Shown: one piece after another, positions 51,313 to 60,484 of the stretch
Layout of the letters: the number at the start of each line of letters is the position of its first letter
Numbering within the stretch: position 1 is the first letter of the stretch
NCBI RefSeq assembly: GCF_023639785.1
Contig: NZ_CP098325.1
Span: 2,046,001 to 2,110,000, forward strand
Direction of reading: 5' to 3'
Length of the DNA stretch: 64,000 nucleotides
Source of the DNA: Leclercia adecarboxylata
Lineage (GTDB): Bacteria > Pseudomonadota > Gammaproteobacteria > Enterobacterales > Enterobacteriaceae
Program-made: the position numbers and the translations under genes
Notes under the pieces: generated by a model
Told to the model about the DNA's origin: nothing
Database searches by the model: none
What the model saw: only the letters and a program-made list of their open reading frames with translations

Positions 51313-51337
51313 CATTAAGTGACACCGTCACTTAATG
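51313..51337. repeat. 11-bp inverted repeat
   Basis: CATTAAGTGAC / GTCACTTAATG with a 3-base spacer, lying 16 bases past the stop of the DUF1275 gene. There is no T-run on the minus strand. It may be a weak terminator or an operator facing osmY. Confidence 0.5.
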
Positions 51338-51352
51338 TAAAAGTGCTGTCTC

Positions 51353-52096
51353 TTATTTGCTCAGCACAGCGCGAACTTTTCGAACGCGTAGCGAGGTACT
51401 CAAAATAGAAAAGGCAGCCACCAATACCAGCATCAGCCCCAGGGCCAGCATCGCGCTAAAGCCAAACCATCTGAACAGTATCAGCCCTGCAATGCCACCG
51501 CTTATAAACGAGAAAAGGGTGGTGAGATGGGTTTTGAGCTGGTTACTTTGGGCTGTCGTATCTTTGGAGAAATCCCGGCGCAGCATCGCCACCACAACGG
51601 AGGCCAGTGAAATGCCTGCGTCGGTTAAGGTGCCGGTGATGTGAGTGGATCTTACCCGTCCGCCGGAGAGCTGCGTGGAGGTGGAATTATGGATCCCCAT
51701 CAGGCCGCAGAGAAAAACAATAATTTCACGATTGGTGGTCAGCGTATGAAAGAACAATTCGTACAGGGAGACGCCGGTCAGTAATATTCCTTCAATGAAT
51801 AACACCTGGCAAAAAATGAGCCGGACATTGTGAATAATGCCCCACATAACGATAATTCGCGCAATAATTGCGCCGGTCACAAACGACAGAATAATTGTCG
51901 CGAAGAAAATAATATCGTTCAGATCCGTTGAAGAGACTTCGCTGGAAAATTGCGAGGTATTGCCTGTCATATGGGAAGGAAAAAAGCCGAATGCCCCCAG
52001 CGCAATGGCGTTCAGCAATCCTGCGGAGGTCGCGAGCCAGAGGGCAAGGCGACGATCCTCCTGATGCGTTCGTTCTTTCTTCAGTTTAATCAGCAA
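51353..52096 (-). CDS. DUF1275 (YoaK-like) membrane protein
   Basis: 247 aa with about six membrane helices. Family signatures are present: NAIALGAFGFFPSHMTGNTSQ near the N-terminus, and the central HNSTSTQLSGGRVRSTHITGTLTDAG. The family is widespread and of unknown function. It ends 260 bases from osmY and starts 169 bases from the GST gene, so it is probably transcribed alone. The region upstream is AT-rich. Confidence 0.88.
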   Translation of the reverse strand: MLIKLKKERTHQEDRRLALWLATSAGLLNAIALGAFGFFPSHMTGNTSQFSSEVSSTDLNDIIFFATIILSFVTGAIIARIIVMWGIIHNVRLIFCQVLFIEGILLTGVSLYELFFHTLTTNREIIVFLCGLMGIHNSTSTQLSGGRVRSTHITGTLTDAGISLASVVVAMLRRDFSKDTTAQSNQLKTHLTTLFSFISGGIAGLILFRWFGFSAMLALGLMLVLVAAFSILSTSLRVRKVRAVLSK

Positions 52097-52265
52097 AGAA
52101 TACCTCCGGTTTGCGCTTTGCCTGAATCATCAGGCTAGCAAAGCCAATTTCTGAATTGTCCAGGATAGTACTTAATTCTTAAGTCTCCGGAGGCGGATAT
52201 GGATTATGTAATTAATTAAAATAACCGTGATAAAAAAGGGATTATTTCACCTCATCGCGCCAGGC

Positions 52266-52889
52266 TCACAACATGCCATTATTACCGTGGCGTAAAAATG
52301 CCGGGCGCTGGTTTAAGCGTTCAAACCAGGCTTCAATTGCGGGCATCTCCGGATGTTCAAAGGGCGTCATCTTCCAACGGTTCACTGACAATCCCAGCAC
52401 CACGTCCGCCAGGGTAAAGGTCTCTCCGGCCGCCCAGGCGCCGGTTTTTTGCAGCTGCTGTTCCAGGATGGCGACGCAGTGATTCCACTCCTCAATTCCC
52501 GCGGCAATGCGATTCGGGTCGTTGAAATCAGGATCTTTGCGCCCCAGCGCGGGGACCACATATCGCCAGGCGTTGTTAAATTCTGATGCCTGCCAGTCCA
52601 TCCAGCGCTCAACGTTGGCGCAGGCCTGGGGTTCAACGGGAAGCAGGTCGTCGCGCCCGGTTTTACGTACCAGATAGCGGCAGATGGCGTTGGATTCCCA
52701 CAGCACGAAATCATCGTCAATCAGCACCGGCACCATGGCGTTCGGGTTCAACTGGCGAAACTCATCGGTTTGGGTGGAGGCAAAGCCGCTGCCGTAATCT
52801 TCCTGCAGATAGTCCAGGCCCGCTTCTTCGCAGGTCCAGAGTACTTTGCGTACGTTGATGGAGGTGGTCTTGCCGAGGATTTTTAGCAT
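52266..52889 (-). CDS. Glutathione S-transferase family protein
   Basis: 207 aa, ATG at 52889 behind AAGGAC. The N-terminal thioredoxin-like domain starts MLKILGKTTSINVRKVLWTC and has the glutathione-binding segments NPNAMVPVL and LWESNAICRYL. The all-helical C-terminal domain has the N-capping motif TLADVVLGLSVNR. The Ser10/Cys region suggests a beta- or theta-like GST; the substrate is unknown. It is divergent from an exported alpha/beta hydrolase. Confidence 0.9.
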   Translation of the reverse strand: MLKILGKTTSINVRKVLWTCEEAGLDYLQEDYGSGFASTQTDEFRQLNPNAMVPVLIDDDFVLWESNAICRYLVRKTGRDDLLPVEPQACANVERWMDWQASEFNNAWRYVVPALGRKDPDFNDPNRIAAGIEEWNHCVAILEQQLQKTGAWAAGETFTLADVVLGLSVNRWKMTPFEHPEMPAIEAWFERLNQRPAFLRHGNNGML

Positions 52890-53010
52890 GATGCAGATGT
52901 CCTTTTTAAATGTGTTTAAGAGCAGGTCAACCCTAAATAGGGTAGTAGTTCCTCCCGCCTTTATCGCGTTAGTCTGTCGGCGCCACAAGGAACGCATAAA
53001 GGGAAAATTC

Positions 53011-53922
53011 ATGCATACCGCAACTCTCCGTACAATGATCCAGGGGACTTTTTTATTGATGTCAGTCTTATTCTCAGCGTCCGCAGCGCAGTCTCTTCCA
53101 GTACCTTCCGAACAGCCGAACGCGCAGCGTATCTCTGTGCAGACGCAAGGTTCAGGAACGGATGTCATATTGATTCCGGGGCTGGCGTCGTCTCGCGAAG
53201 TTTGGGCCGGTTTAGCATCAGGATTACGTATGAACCACCGCATTCATCTTATAGAGCTTGCGGGATTTGCGAATACACCAGCTATTTCCAGGCCGGAGGG
53301 GAAGGTCGTCGCTCCGGCAGTTGACGCCATCGCAGAATACATCCGCACTCAGCACATCAACGCCCCTGCGGTTATTGGTCACTCTCTTGGAGGAGAAATC
53401 GCATTGATGTTGGGAGCCCGTCATCCCGACCTGGTGGGGCGCTTGATGATCGTCGATGCTTTGCCGTTCTATACGTTGATGATTGACCCTGCTGCGACCA
53501 GCGAAACTGCGGCACCCCATGCCACGGCTATGCGGGATTGGCTCTTGTCGCAGTCGCCGGAGCAGGTCGCAGAGTTTCAGAATACCTCCATCGTCCGTTT
53601 AGCGAAGACCGAGGCGGTGAGACCTGCTCTGGTGGCTGCGGGGATCAATTCCGATCGCAAAACCGTAGCGGATGCCATGTATGAATTGATGACTACCGAT
53701 CTGCGTCCCGAGCTTGGCCGCATTCGAGTGCCGGTTGAGATCCTGTATGCCTGGGACCCTTTATTCGGGGTACCTGCAGCCAGCGTGGATACAATGTACC
53801 GTCAAGCCTATGCCTCTGCGCAAGTTGTCCGTTTCACGCGTATTGATGACAGTTTTCACTTTGTGATGCTCGATCAGCCAGAACGGTTCTCCAGCGCGGT
53901 CGAGTCATTCCTGAATGAATAG
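53011..53922 (+). CDS. Exported alpha/beta hydrolase
   Basis: 303 aa, ATG at 53011 after AAAGGGA. The signal peptide runs to about residue 27 (SASAAQS). The hydrolase core has LIPGLASSREVW (oxyanion strand), GHSLGG with nucleophile Ser125, and a C-terminal His in DDSFHFVMLDQP. This is the generic AB-hydrolase-1 layout with no sign of a specific substrate. A short GC hairpin follows the stop. It is convergent with the downstream LysR pair. Confidence 0.85.
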   Translation: MHTATLRTMIQGTFLLMSVLFSASAAQSLPVPSEQPNAQRISVQTQGSGTDVILIPGLASSREVWAGLASGLRMNHRIHLIELAGFANTPAISRPEGKVVAPAVDAIAEYIRTQHINAPAVIGHSLGGEIALMLGARHPDLVGRLMIVDALPFYTLMIDPAATSETAAPHATAMRDWLLSQSPEQVAEFQNTSIVRLAKTEAVRPALVAAGINSDRKTVADAMYELMTTDLRPELGRIRVPVEILYAWDPLFGVPAASVDTMYRQAYASAQVVRFTRIDDSFHFVMLDQPERFSSAVESFLNE

Positions 53923-53963
53923 ACGCCCATCAGGGCGGTGTTGCTCTGGCCCGAGGCGTAATC

Positions 53964-54863
53964 TCAGACCCCAGGCTCATATCGTAACGTCTCAATAATC
54001 ATCGACAGGGCTGGCAACAGTTGTCGCTCGCTGGCGTAGAAAATGTGGAAGCCCTGGCGCAGCGGGCACCACTCATCAAGCACTGAGTGAAGACGGCCCT
54101 TATCCAGCCAGGGGCGGGCGATGCTCTCCGGCACAAAAGCCAGGCCATATCCCGCCAGTGCGGCGTCGAGCGCGGCATATACCGAGTTAAAGATCAAAGG
54201 GCCATCGACACGAAAAGCCTCCAGTGTGTCGCCCTTTTTCAGTTCCCAGGGGCTGATCCCCTCCTTCATGGAGTAGCGGGTATTGATGTAGGCATGCCGG
54301 GCCAAATCCTCCGGCGTGAGCGGCAGATGTCTTCTGGAAAGATAATCCGGGGAGCCCACAATGACATTTCGCCACTCGGGAGAGATCCGGACCGAAGCCA
54401 TATTTTTGCCGATCCTGTCCCCTGGCCTGATACCGGCGTCAAAGCGCTCGGCAACGATATCGGTGAGGGCCGGATCGTTCGACACCTCCAGTTTTACGTC
54501 TGGATAGTGAAGCAAAGCAGTGGAAAGGCGCGGCCAGACAAACGTGTTCCACGCGAAATCCGAAACCGTGATGCGGACCGTTCCGGCGATCTTGCTGCCC
54601 AGCTCGCTCAGGGAGGCCAGTTCATTGGCAATCACATCGAAGCGGGGAGAAACCCGCTCGAGCAAGCGTAGCCCCGCCTCAGTAGGAGAGACGCTGCGCG
54701 TGGTGCGGATCAGCAGGCGTAGCCCCAGCCGCGCTTCAAGATTGCGGATGGTATGGCTTAACGCCGACTGGGAAACGCCCAGCTCAGCGGCAGCCCGGGT
54801 AAAACTGCGCTCCCGGGCGATAGTGATAAACGCCACGATATCCCTGAAGATTTCGCCTGACAT
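53964..54863 (-). CDS. LysR-family regulator (tandem paralogue 2)
   Basis: 299 aa. LysR HTH (FTRAAAELGVSQSALSHTIRN) followed by an effector domain with RFDAGIRPGDRIGKNMASVRI, a signature of LysR regulators found beside oxidoreductase genes. It is clearly paralogous to the next LysR gene (shared YDAG/FDAGxR, EEWCPL...G.H.YY/FYA.R). It starts 12 bases after the first paralogue's stop, so the two form an operon. Confidence 0.92.
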   Translation of the reverse strand: MSGEIFRDIVAFITIARERSFTRAAAELGVSQSALSHTIRNLEARLGLRLLIRTTRSVSPTEAGLRLLERVSPRFDVIANELASLSELGSKIAGTVRITVSDFAWNTFVWPRLSTALLHYPDVKLEVSNDPALTDIVAERFDAGIRPGDRIGKNMASVRISPEWRNVIVGSPDYLSRRHLPLTPEDLARHAYINTRYSMKEGISPWELKKGDTLEAFRVDGPLIFNSVYAALDAALAGYGLAFVPESIARPWLDKGRLHSVLDEWCPLRQGFHIFYASERQLLPALSMIIETLRYEPGV

Positions 54864-54875
54864 AGTCCGCCTCCG

Positions 54876-55778
54876 TTATGCCTGATTTTCATGGAAACGC
54901 AACGCTTCAACCATCAGCGTCATGGCCCGGGAATGCTGGCGCCGGTTAGGGTAGTAGAGATGCAGGCCCGGCCAGAGCGGACACCACTCTTCGAGTACCG
55001 ATACCAGCTCCCCTGAATCCAGCCAGGGCTGAACCATATCCTGCGGCAGGTAGGCAAGTCCCAATCCCGCTTTCGCGGCCTCAAGAATGTCGTAGGCGTT
55101 GTTACAGATGATCGGGCCGCTAATCCTGACGGCAAACTCACGCTGACCCTCGGTAAATTCCCAGTCATAAAGGCCACCATAGGTAGAGGTGCGCAGCCGA
55201 ATGCATCTGTGCTGGTCGAGTGCCTCTGGCCGTCCGGGGAGTGGAAAACGCGTAAAATAGTCAGCCGAGCCGACCACCGTATTCTTCACATCCGGGCCGA
55301 TACGCACGGAGATCATATCCTGCGCCAGCTCCATGCCAAATCTGACCCCGGCGTCATAGCCTCTGGCGGCTATATCGACGCTGGCATACTCGCTGATCAG
55401 CTCAACGGTGATATCCGGATACTGCTGCAAAAAGGGGGAGAGTTTAGGCCACAATACCTGGCGAATGGCGTAGTCAATGGCCGTGATGCGCAGGGTGCCG
55501 GTCGGCTTGTCCCGCAGATCGTTCAGGGATTCGAGCTCTTTCTCGATGTAGTCAAATTCGGGAACGATCCTGTCCACCAGATGTTGCCCCGCCATGGTCA
55601 GGCTTACCCGACGCGTGCTACGCAGCAGCACACGTACGCCGAGCCGCTCCTCCAGACCGCGGATGCTGGCGCTGAGGGCTGGCTGCGTAACGCCCAGTTG
55701 CGCCGCTGCCCGGGTAAAACTTCCGGTTTGCGCCACCGCAATAAGCGCTAATAAATCGCTGAAACCCTCACGAGCCAT
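54876..55778 (-). CDS. LysR-family regulator (tandem paralogue 1)
   Basis: 300 aa from MAREGFSDLLALIAVAQTGS, behind GAGGAAAAG. HTH FTRAAAQLGVTQPALSASIRG, effector domain with YDAGVRFGMELAQDMISVRI and a C-terminal LEEWCPLWPGLHLYYPNRRQHS. It is divergent, across about 290 bases, from the exported dienelactone-hydrolase-like gene and SDR gene, and is therefore the prime candidate to control them. Confidence 0.92.
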   Translation of the reverse strand: MAREGFSDLLALIAVAQTGSFTRAAAQLGVTQPALSASIRGLEERLGVRVLLRSTRRVSLTMAGQHLVDRIVPEFDYIEKELESLNDLRDKPTGTLRITAIDYAIRQVLWPKLSPFLQQYPDITVELISEYASVDIAARGYDAGVRFGMELAQDMISVRIGPDVKNTVVGSADYFTRFPLPGRPEALDQHRCIRLRTSTYGGLYDWEFTEGQREFAVRISGPIICNNAYDILEAAKAGLGLAYLPQDMVQPWLDSGELVSVLEEWCPLWPGLHLYYPNRRQHSRAMTLMVEALRFHENQA

Positions 55779-56067
55779 CTTTTCCTCACGCAGACGCGAC
55801 ACAGAGATAAGTCAGATTTAAAAAACATTAATGAATTCTGTTTATAAATGCAAGAAACGGGCCGCACTGTTCGGGGCGGACAACCTTATGTATATTTATC
55901 AGCAGGCAAAGACGGAGGGCAGAAAATAATTCCGTCAGGCGCGATTAAACAAGAGTGCCAAATATATTAAACGACGCAGATGAATAATTCCATCACGCTG
56001 GTCGTTTGCAATAAATATCACCGCAACACATCAATCATACTGATATCAATATCGGTCAGGAGGCGTC

Positions 56068-57090
56068 ATGCCATTATCTAAAGTTTCATTATTGCTGGCA
56101 TCATTACTTATTACCAGCGCTGCATATGCTGAACAAACCCAGCCAACCACCGTTGCTGAAGGTATTAATACCATGAACGCGAAAAAAGTATCGTTTCAGA
56201 ATGGCGATGTCAAAATGGCGGCTAATCTTTACCTGCCACCGAATTACGATAGCGCAAAAAAATATCCTGCTATCGTGGTTTCTCATCCCTGGGGCGGAGT
56301 AAAAGAGCAGACCTCGGGTCTCTACGCCCGGCAGCTGGCAAAGCGCGGATTTATTACCCTGGCCTATGATGCATCTCACTACGGTGAAAGCGGCGGTTTG
56401 CCGCGTGACCTGGAAAACCCGGCAGACCGGGTGCAGGATATTCGCAGTGCGATTGGCTACCTGAGCAGTCTGCCGCAGGTTGATGCCGCCCGCATCGGGA
56501 CGCTGGGCATCTGTGCTGGCGGCGGGTATACCCTCCACGAAGCGCAAACCGATCTGCGGGTAAAAGCGGTCGCCGGGGTCGTGACCTACGACATTGGGGA
56601 TGCGACCCGTAACGGTATTGAGGGATCGCCGGTCACTGCTGCCGACCGGCTCACATTATTGCAAAGCGTTGATGCCCAGTTAAATAAAGAGGCCGCCGGC
56701 GCCCCGCTGAGGGTTGAACAGCTGCTCCCGGCGCGTGATAGCCTTGATGCCAGTACACCGAATTTCGTGCGGGAAGCGACGGAATATTATCTCACCCCAC
56801 GGGGGGCGCATCCAAATGCCCGAAATCGCTATGTCGTGACCAGCCCGGGGCTGCATATGGCCTATTATCCGCTGGAGCATATGGGGAATATTTCTCCCCG
56901 GCCGGTATTATTAATTGCGGGCGAAAAAGCAGAAACCCGTAAATTTAGCCAGCAGGCCTACGATAATGCCAGACAGCCGAAGGAATTAACGATTATTCCG
57001 GGCGCATCGCATTTCGACCTGTATGACAAGCCGCAGTATGTCACTCCGGCGGTAGATAAACTCGCCGCGTTCTTCGCTAAAAATCTTTAA
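56068..57090 (+). CDS. Exported dienelactone-hydrolase-like protein (YcjY-like)
   Basis: 340 aa, start behind AGGAGG. The signal peptide ends near residue 21 (AAYA). The alpha/beta hydrolase core has SHPWGG (oxyanion side), the nucleophile elbow GICAGGG with Cys149, as in dienelactone hydrolases and YcjY, and a late His in PGASHFDLYD. An exported protein with a Cys nucleophile is unusual in this family. An SDR gene follows after 29 bases. The substrate is unknown. Confidence 0.85.
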   Translation: MPLSKVSLLLASLLITSAAYAEQTQPTTVAEGINTMNAKKVSFQNGDVKMAANLYLPPNYDSAKKYPAIVVSHPWGGVKEQTSGLYARQLAKRGFITLAYDASHYGESGGLPRDLENPADRVQDIRSAIGYLSSLPQVDAARIGTLGICAGGGYTLHEAQTDLRVKAVAGVVTYDIGDATRNGIEGSPVTAADRLTLLQSVDAQLNKEAAGAPLRVEQLLPARDSLDASTPNFVREATEYYLTPRGAHPNARNRYVVTSPGLHMAYYPLEHMGNISPRPVLLIAGEKAETRKFSQQAYDNARQPKELTIIPGASHFDLYDKPQYVTPAVDKLAAFFAKNL

Positions 57091-57119
57091 TAGCCAGCGT
57101 TGTATATAAACAGGAAAAT

Positions 57120-57887
57120 ATGATGACCTATTCACTCAATAATAAAATTGCTTTAGTGACCGGTGCCGCTTCGGGTATTGGTCTCGCCACCGCACAGGCC
57201 TATGCCGCGGCCGGGGCTTCCGTCGTGCTGGCGGATATTAACGGCGGGGCGGTGACGCAGGCCGCCGAGTCGCTGGTGGCTTCCGGCTATATCGCCAAAG
57301 CGGTGACCTGCAATGCAGCGGATCTGGATAGCGTCGCCGCGATGGTGCAGGAGACCGTTGCGACCTTTGGCCGCCTGGATATCGCCTTCAACAACGCCGG
57401 GATCCAGAATGTGCTGGCCGAGATCGCGGACGCAACAACAGAGGATTTCGACCGCGTCACGGCGGTGAACCTGCGCGGCGTCTGGGGCTGCATGAAATAC
57501 GAGCTGCAGCAGATGCGTAAGCAGGGCAGCGGCGTTATTGTGAACTGCTCCTCTATCGGCGGGATTGTGGGCGGCGCAGAACGCGCTAACTACCACGCTG
57601 CCAAGCACGGCGTACTTGGCCTGACCAAAAGTGCTGCGCTTGAGTATGCCGCGCGCAATATTCGCGTCAATGCCGTCTGTCCGGGGCTTATCTGGACACC
57701 TATGGTTGACGCCATGGTCGCCTCGGGTCAGAAGGAGGCGCTGGAAGCGATGGTGCAGGGGGTACCTATGCAGCGCCATGGCAGGGCAGAAGAAATTGCA
57801 GACGTGGTCCTTTGGCTCTCCAGCGATGCCTCCTCCTACGTAACGGGCCAGTCCATATCCATTGATGGTGGCCTGACCATGCGTTAA
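57120..57887 (+). CDS. Short-chain dehydrogenase/reductase
   Basis: 255 aa (a second ATG follows immediately at 57123). Classical SDR: TGAASGIG cofactor loop, an Asp at the end of beta-2 (LADI), which favours NAD(H), NNAG, catalytic Ser in CSSIGG and YHAAK, then PGLIWTPM. It resembles glucose-1- or cyclohexanol-dehydrogenase type enzymes. It is operonic with the exported hydrolase. Confidence 0.9.
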   Translation: MMTYSLNNKIALVTGAASGIGLATAQAYAAAGASVVLADINGGAVTQAAESLVASGYIAKAVTCNAADLDSVAAMVQETVATFGRLDIAFNNAGIQNVLAEIADATTEDFDRVTAVNLRGVWGCMKYELQQMRKQGSGVIVNCSSIGGIVGGAERANYHAAKHGVLGLTKSAALEYAARNIRVNAVCPGLIWTPMVDAMVASGQKEALEAMVQGVPMQRHGRAEEIADVVLWLSSDASSYVTGQSISIDGGLTMR

Positions 57888-58015
57888 CGCAGCGATATCG
57901 CGCAGGCCTGAAGCCTCGAGCTCGATATCGATCCTGAAAACGTCTGGCAAGAGTGGGTGATGTTCAAAGCAGGCTGACTCAATAACGTCGGGTCAGCCTG
58001 TCTGAGAGATAAAGC
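57888..58015. other. Short intergenic region with hairpin
   Basis: CAGGCTGAC (57970-57978) pairs with GTCAGCCTG (57992-58000), a candidate terminator for the convergent SDR and RclA-like genes. A 22-codon in-frame stretch ending KAG just before it looks protein-like but has no start. Confidence 0.4.
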
Positions 58016-59341
58016 CTATTTCACCAGCGCGAAGAGATCGTTCAGCGATTCGCTCATGGTGGGGTGGGTGAAGATCTGATCCCGCAGCACGCTGTAAGGC
58101 AGATTTGCATCCATCACCGTTTTCACGATGTTGATCACCTCGTGGGAATCCGCCGCCAGCAATGTCACGCCCAGTATCCGCTGGCTGTCATTATCGACCA
58201 CGGCCTTCAGCACACCCCGGGTATCGTTGATAACCCGTGCCCGTGGGATCGCCGCTACCGGCAGTGACACCACCTGGATATTTTTCCCCAGCTCCCGCGC
58301 CTGCGCTTCCGTTAAGCCGATGCGCGACAGCGTTGGGGTCATAAATACGGAATAAGGGATGTTCACCCGATCGTCCGTGGTACGCCTGTCCTTGCCCAGC
58401 AGTTGATCGTGCACAATACGGTAATCATCGAGGGAGACATAGGTAAACTGCGGCCCGCCGGTGACGTCACCCATCGCCCAGATATGATCTGTCGAGGTTT
58501 TCAGTCTCTTATCGACCTGGATGGCGCCACGCGCGTCCGTCAACACCCCGGCATTTTCCAGCTTCAGCGCCCCGGTTGCCGGGCGGCGCCCGGTGGCAAC
58601 CAGCAGGACATCCATCGGACGATCCCCCTGCGGGGTGTGCAGGGTCACGCTGTCACTGCTGCTGGTAACGGATTTCACTGACGCGTTCAGCTCTATAGTG
58701 ACGCCCTGATCCTTCAGGATAGTGGCGACGGCCGCGCTGATATCATCATCTTCACGGGCCAGAAATTTTGGTGCAGTTTCAAAGAGGGTGACCTTGCTGC
58801 CGAAACGGGCAAACATGGAGGCGAACTCTACGCCGATATAGCCGCCACCAAGAATACCTAGACGTTCAGGCAGGCGGGTTAAATTCAGGATACCGGTGCT
58901 GTCCACAATGCGCGGCCCGGCGATCAGACCATCGATGTCCGGAAAACGGGCTTCAGCGCCGGTATTAATGAAAATGCGGTCTGCGCTGAGCGTGCGGATC
59001 TCCTCCTGCGAGGTGATTTTTAACGTATGGGGATCGAGGAACTCCGCCTGCCCGTCAATAACGTCAACTGTCTCCAGATTAGCCAGATTGAGATAGTTTT
59101 TTTCCCGCAGGAATTCAACCACTGACGCTTTACGCTGCGCGGCTTCACTGAAGTCAGTGGCCGTTTGCGCATCATGGACCAGCGCTTTAGTGGGAATACA
59201 GCCGATGTTAATACAGGTGCCGCCGTACATGGATTTCGACTTTTCGACGATCGCCACACGCCAGCCCGCGCGACCCAGCGCCGCTGCCAGCGTTTTGCCT
59301 GCTTTGCCAAAGCCAATAATGGCTGCCTGATAATGGTTCAT
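58016..59341 (-). CDS. rclA: RclA-like flavin disulfide reductase
   Basis: 441 aa, the same length as E. coli RclA (YkgC). FAD-binding GFGKAGKT at the N-terminus. The redox-active pair is Cys43/Cys48 in GGTCINIGCIPTK. NAD(P)-binding GGGYIGVEFASM, second FAD motif WAMGDVTGGPQFTY and dimer-interface FTHPTMSES follow. E. coli RclA protects against hypochlorous/hypothiocyanous acid and reduces Cu(II). No rclR, rclB or rclC is adjacent; instead an MDR dehydrogenase gene lies just upstream on the same strand, 43 bases away. Confidence 0.88.
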   Translation of the reverse strand: MNHYQAAIIGFGKAGKTLAAALGRAGWRVAIVEKSKSMYGGTCINIGCIPTKALVHDAQTATDFSEAAQRKASVVEFLREKNYLNLANLETVDVIDGQAEFLDPHTLKITSQEEIRTLSADRIFINTGAEARFPDIDGLIAGPRIVDSTGILNLTRLPERLGILGGGYIGVEFASMFARFGSKVTLFETAPKFLAREDDDISAAVATILKDQGVTIELNASVKSVTSSSDSVTLHTPQGDRPMDVLLVATGRRPATGALKLENAGVLTDARGAIQVDKRLKTSTDHIWAMGDVTGGPQFTYVSLDDYRIVHDQLLGKDRRTTDDRVNIPYSVFMTPTLSRIGLTEAQARELGKNIQVVSLPVAAIPRARVINDTRGVLKAVVDNDSQRILGVTLLAADSHEVINIVKTVMDANLPYSVLRDQIFTHPTMSESLNDLFALVK

Positions 59342-59384
59342 GATGTTCTCCGCTGTAGAGGCGTTAACAGGTCCACGCCGTTAT

Positions 59385-60401
59385 CTACCATTCAACCGTG
59401 ATTTTCCCGAAGTGCTTTCCACCCGCCAGATGGCTGAATGCATCAGCAACCGAAGCCAGGCCTTCAAACCTGTCGGAAATGACGGGACGGATCCCTGTCT
59501 GATTCAGCGCTCTGACAAACTCCTGCTGCATACGATTGCTGCCGACAACCAGCCCCTGGAGACGGGCCTGTTTCGCCATCAGCATCGCGGTCGGCACAAC
59601 GCCCTCCATACCCGTCAGGACGCCAATCAAGGCAATATGGCCGCCAATACGCACCGCGTTTATCGACTGCGCCAGCGTCCCCGGCCCGCCGAGCTCAATG
59701 ACGACATCCGCACCGCGGCCGTGGGTGATTTCCCTGACCTTTTCACCCCACTGCGGGGTTGAGCGGTAATTAATAACGTGATCGGCGCCCAGCGCTTTCA
59801 CCCGCGCCAGCTTCTCATCCGAAGAGGAGGTGACAATCACCTTCGCCCCCATACTTTTCGCTATCTGCAGGGCCGTAATGGAAACCCCACCGGTCCCTAA
59901 GGTCAGCACCGTATCGCCCGCCTTTAATCCTGCATCCACCACCAGGGCGCGCCATGCCGTCAGGCCAGAGGTGGTCAGCGTGGCGGCTTCAGCGTGACTC
60001 CAGCCAGCAGGCGCAAGGGTAAAATGCGAGGCAGGACGAACAACGTATTCCGCGGCAAACCCTTCGGCACCGTCACCGGGCGTCTGACCGAAATCACCGA
60101 CGCCCTCCATCGCTGCACCCTCTGTCCACTGGGGGAAAAAGGTGGATACAACCCTGTCGCCGGGCTTGAACTCAGTGACCCCGTCGCCAGTCGCCTCTAC
60201 GACGCCGGCGCCGTCCGCCATCAGGATGCGCCGATCGGCGGTTGGCACCTTACCGCTGGCGACCAGTAAGTCGTGAAAGTTTAAGGACGTAGCATGGATC
60301 GCCACGCGAAGCTGGCCCGGACCGGGTTGGCCCGGGTCTGGCAGATCTTCTAACGCAATATGATCGAGCCCACCAGGGGCGTTCAGCACGACTGCCTTCA
60401 T
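59385..60401 (-). CDS. MDR-family NAD(P)-dependent alcohol dehydrogenase
   Basis: 338 aa from MKAVVLNAPGGLDHIALEDL. GroES-like domain with HATSLNFHDLLVASGKVP, in which the zinc Cys of alcohol dehydrogenases is missing. Rossmann motif LGTGGVS and the segment GADHVINYR. It belongs to the zinc-independent quinone-oxidoreductase/NDMA-type group. It is co-directional with the RclA-like gene and perhaps supplies or uses the same electrophile detoxification route (inference). Confidence 0.87.
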   Translation of the reverse strand: MKAVVLNAPGGLDHIALEDLPDPGQPGPGQLRVAIHATSLNFHDLLVASGKVPTADRRILMADGAGVVEATGDGVTEFKPGDRVVSTFFPQWTEGAAMEGVGDFGQTPGDGAEGFAAEYVVRPASHFTLAPAGWSHAEAATLTTSGLTAWRALVVDAGLKAGDTVLTLGTGGVSITALQIAKSMGAKVIVTSSSDEKLARVKALGADHVINYRSTPQWGEKVREITHGRGADVVIELGGPGTLAQSINAVRIGGHIALIGVLTGMEGVVPTAMLMAKQARLQGLVVGSNRMQQEFVRALNQTGIRPVISDRFEGLASVADAFSHLAGGKHFGKITVEW

Positions 60402-60484
60402 AAACGTCTCGCTTTGACTATAAGACGGTTGAGTCACCGTCGATACTATGGATGAAGGCCAGCGTTACTGGCTGGCCGCCGGGA

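Noticed and set aside
57914..57977. 22-codon protein-like stretch (LELDIDPENVWQEWVMFKAG) after the SDR gene
   Set aside because: A stop precedes it in frame and no start is available. It could be the relic of a lost gene but is too short to support.
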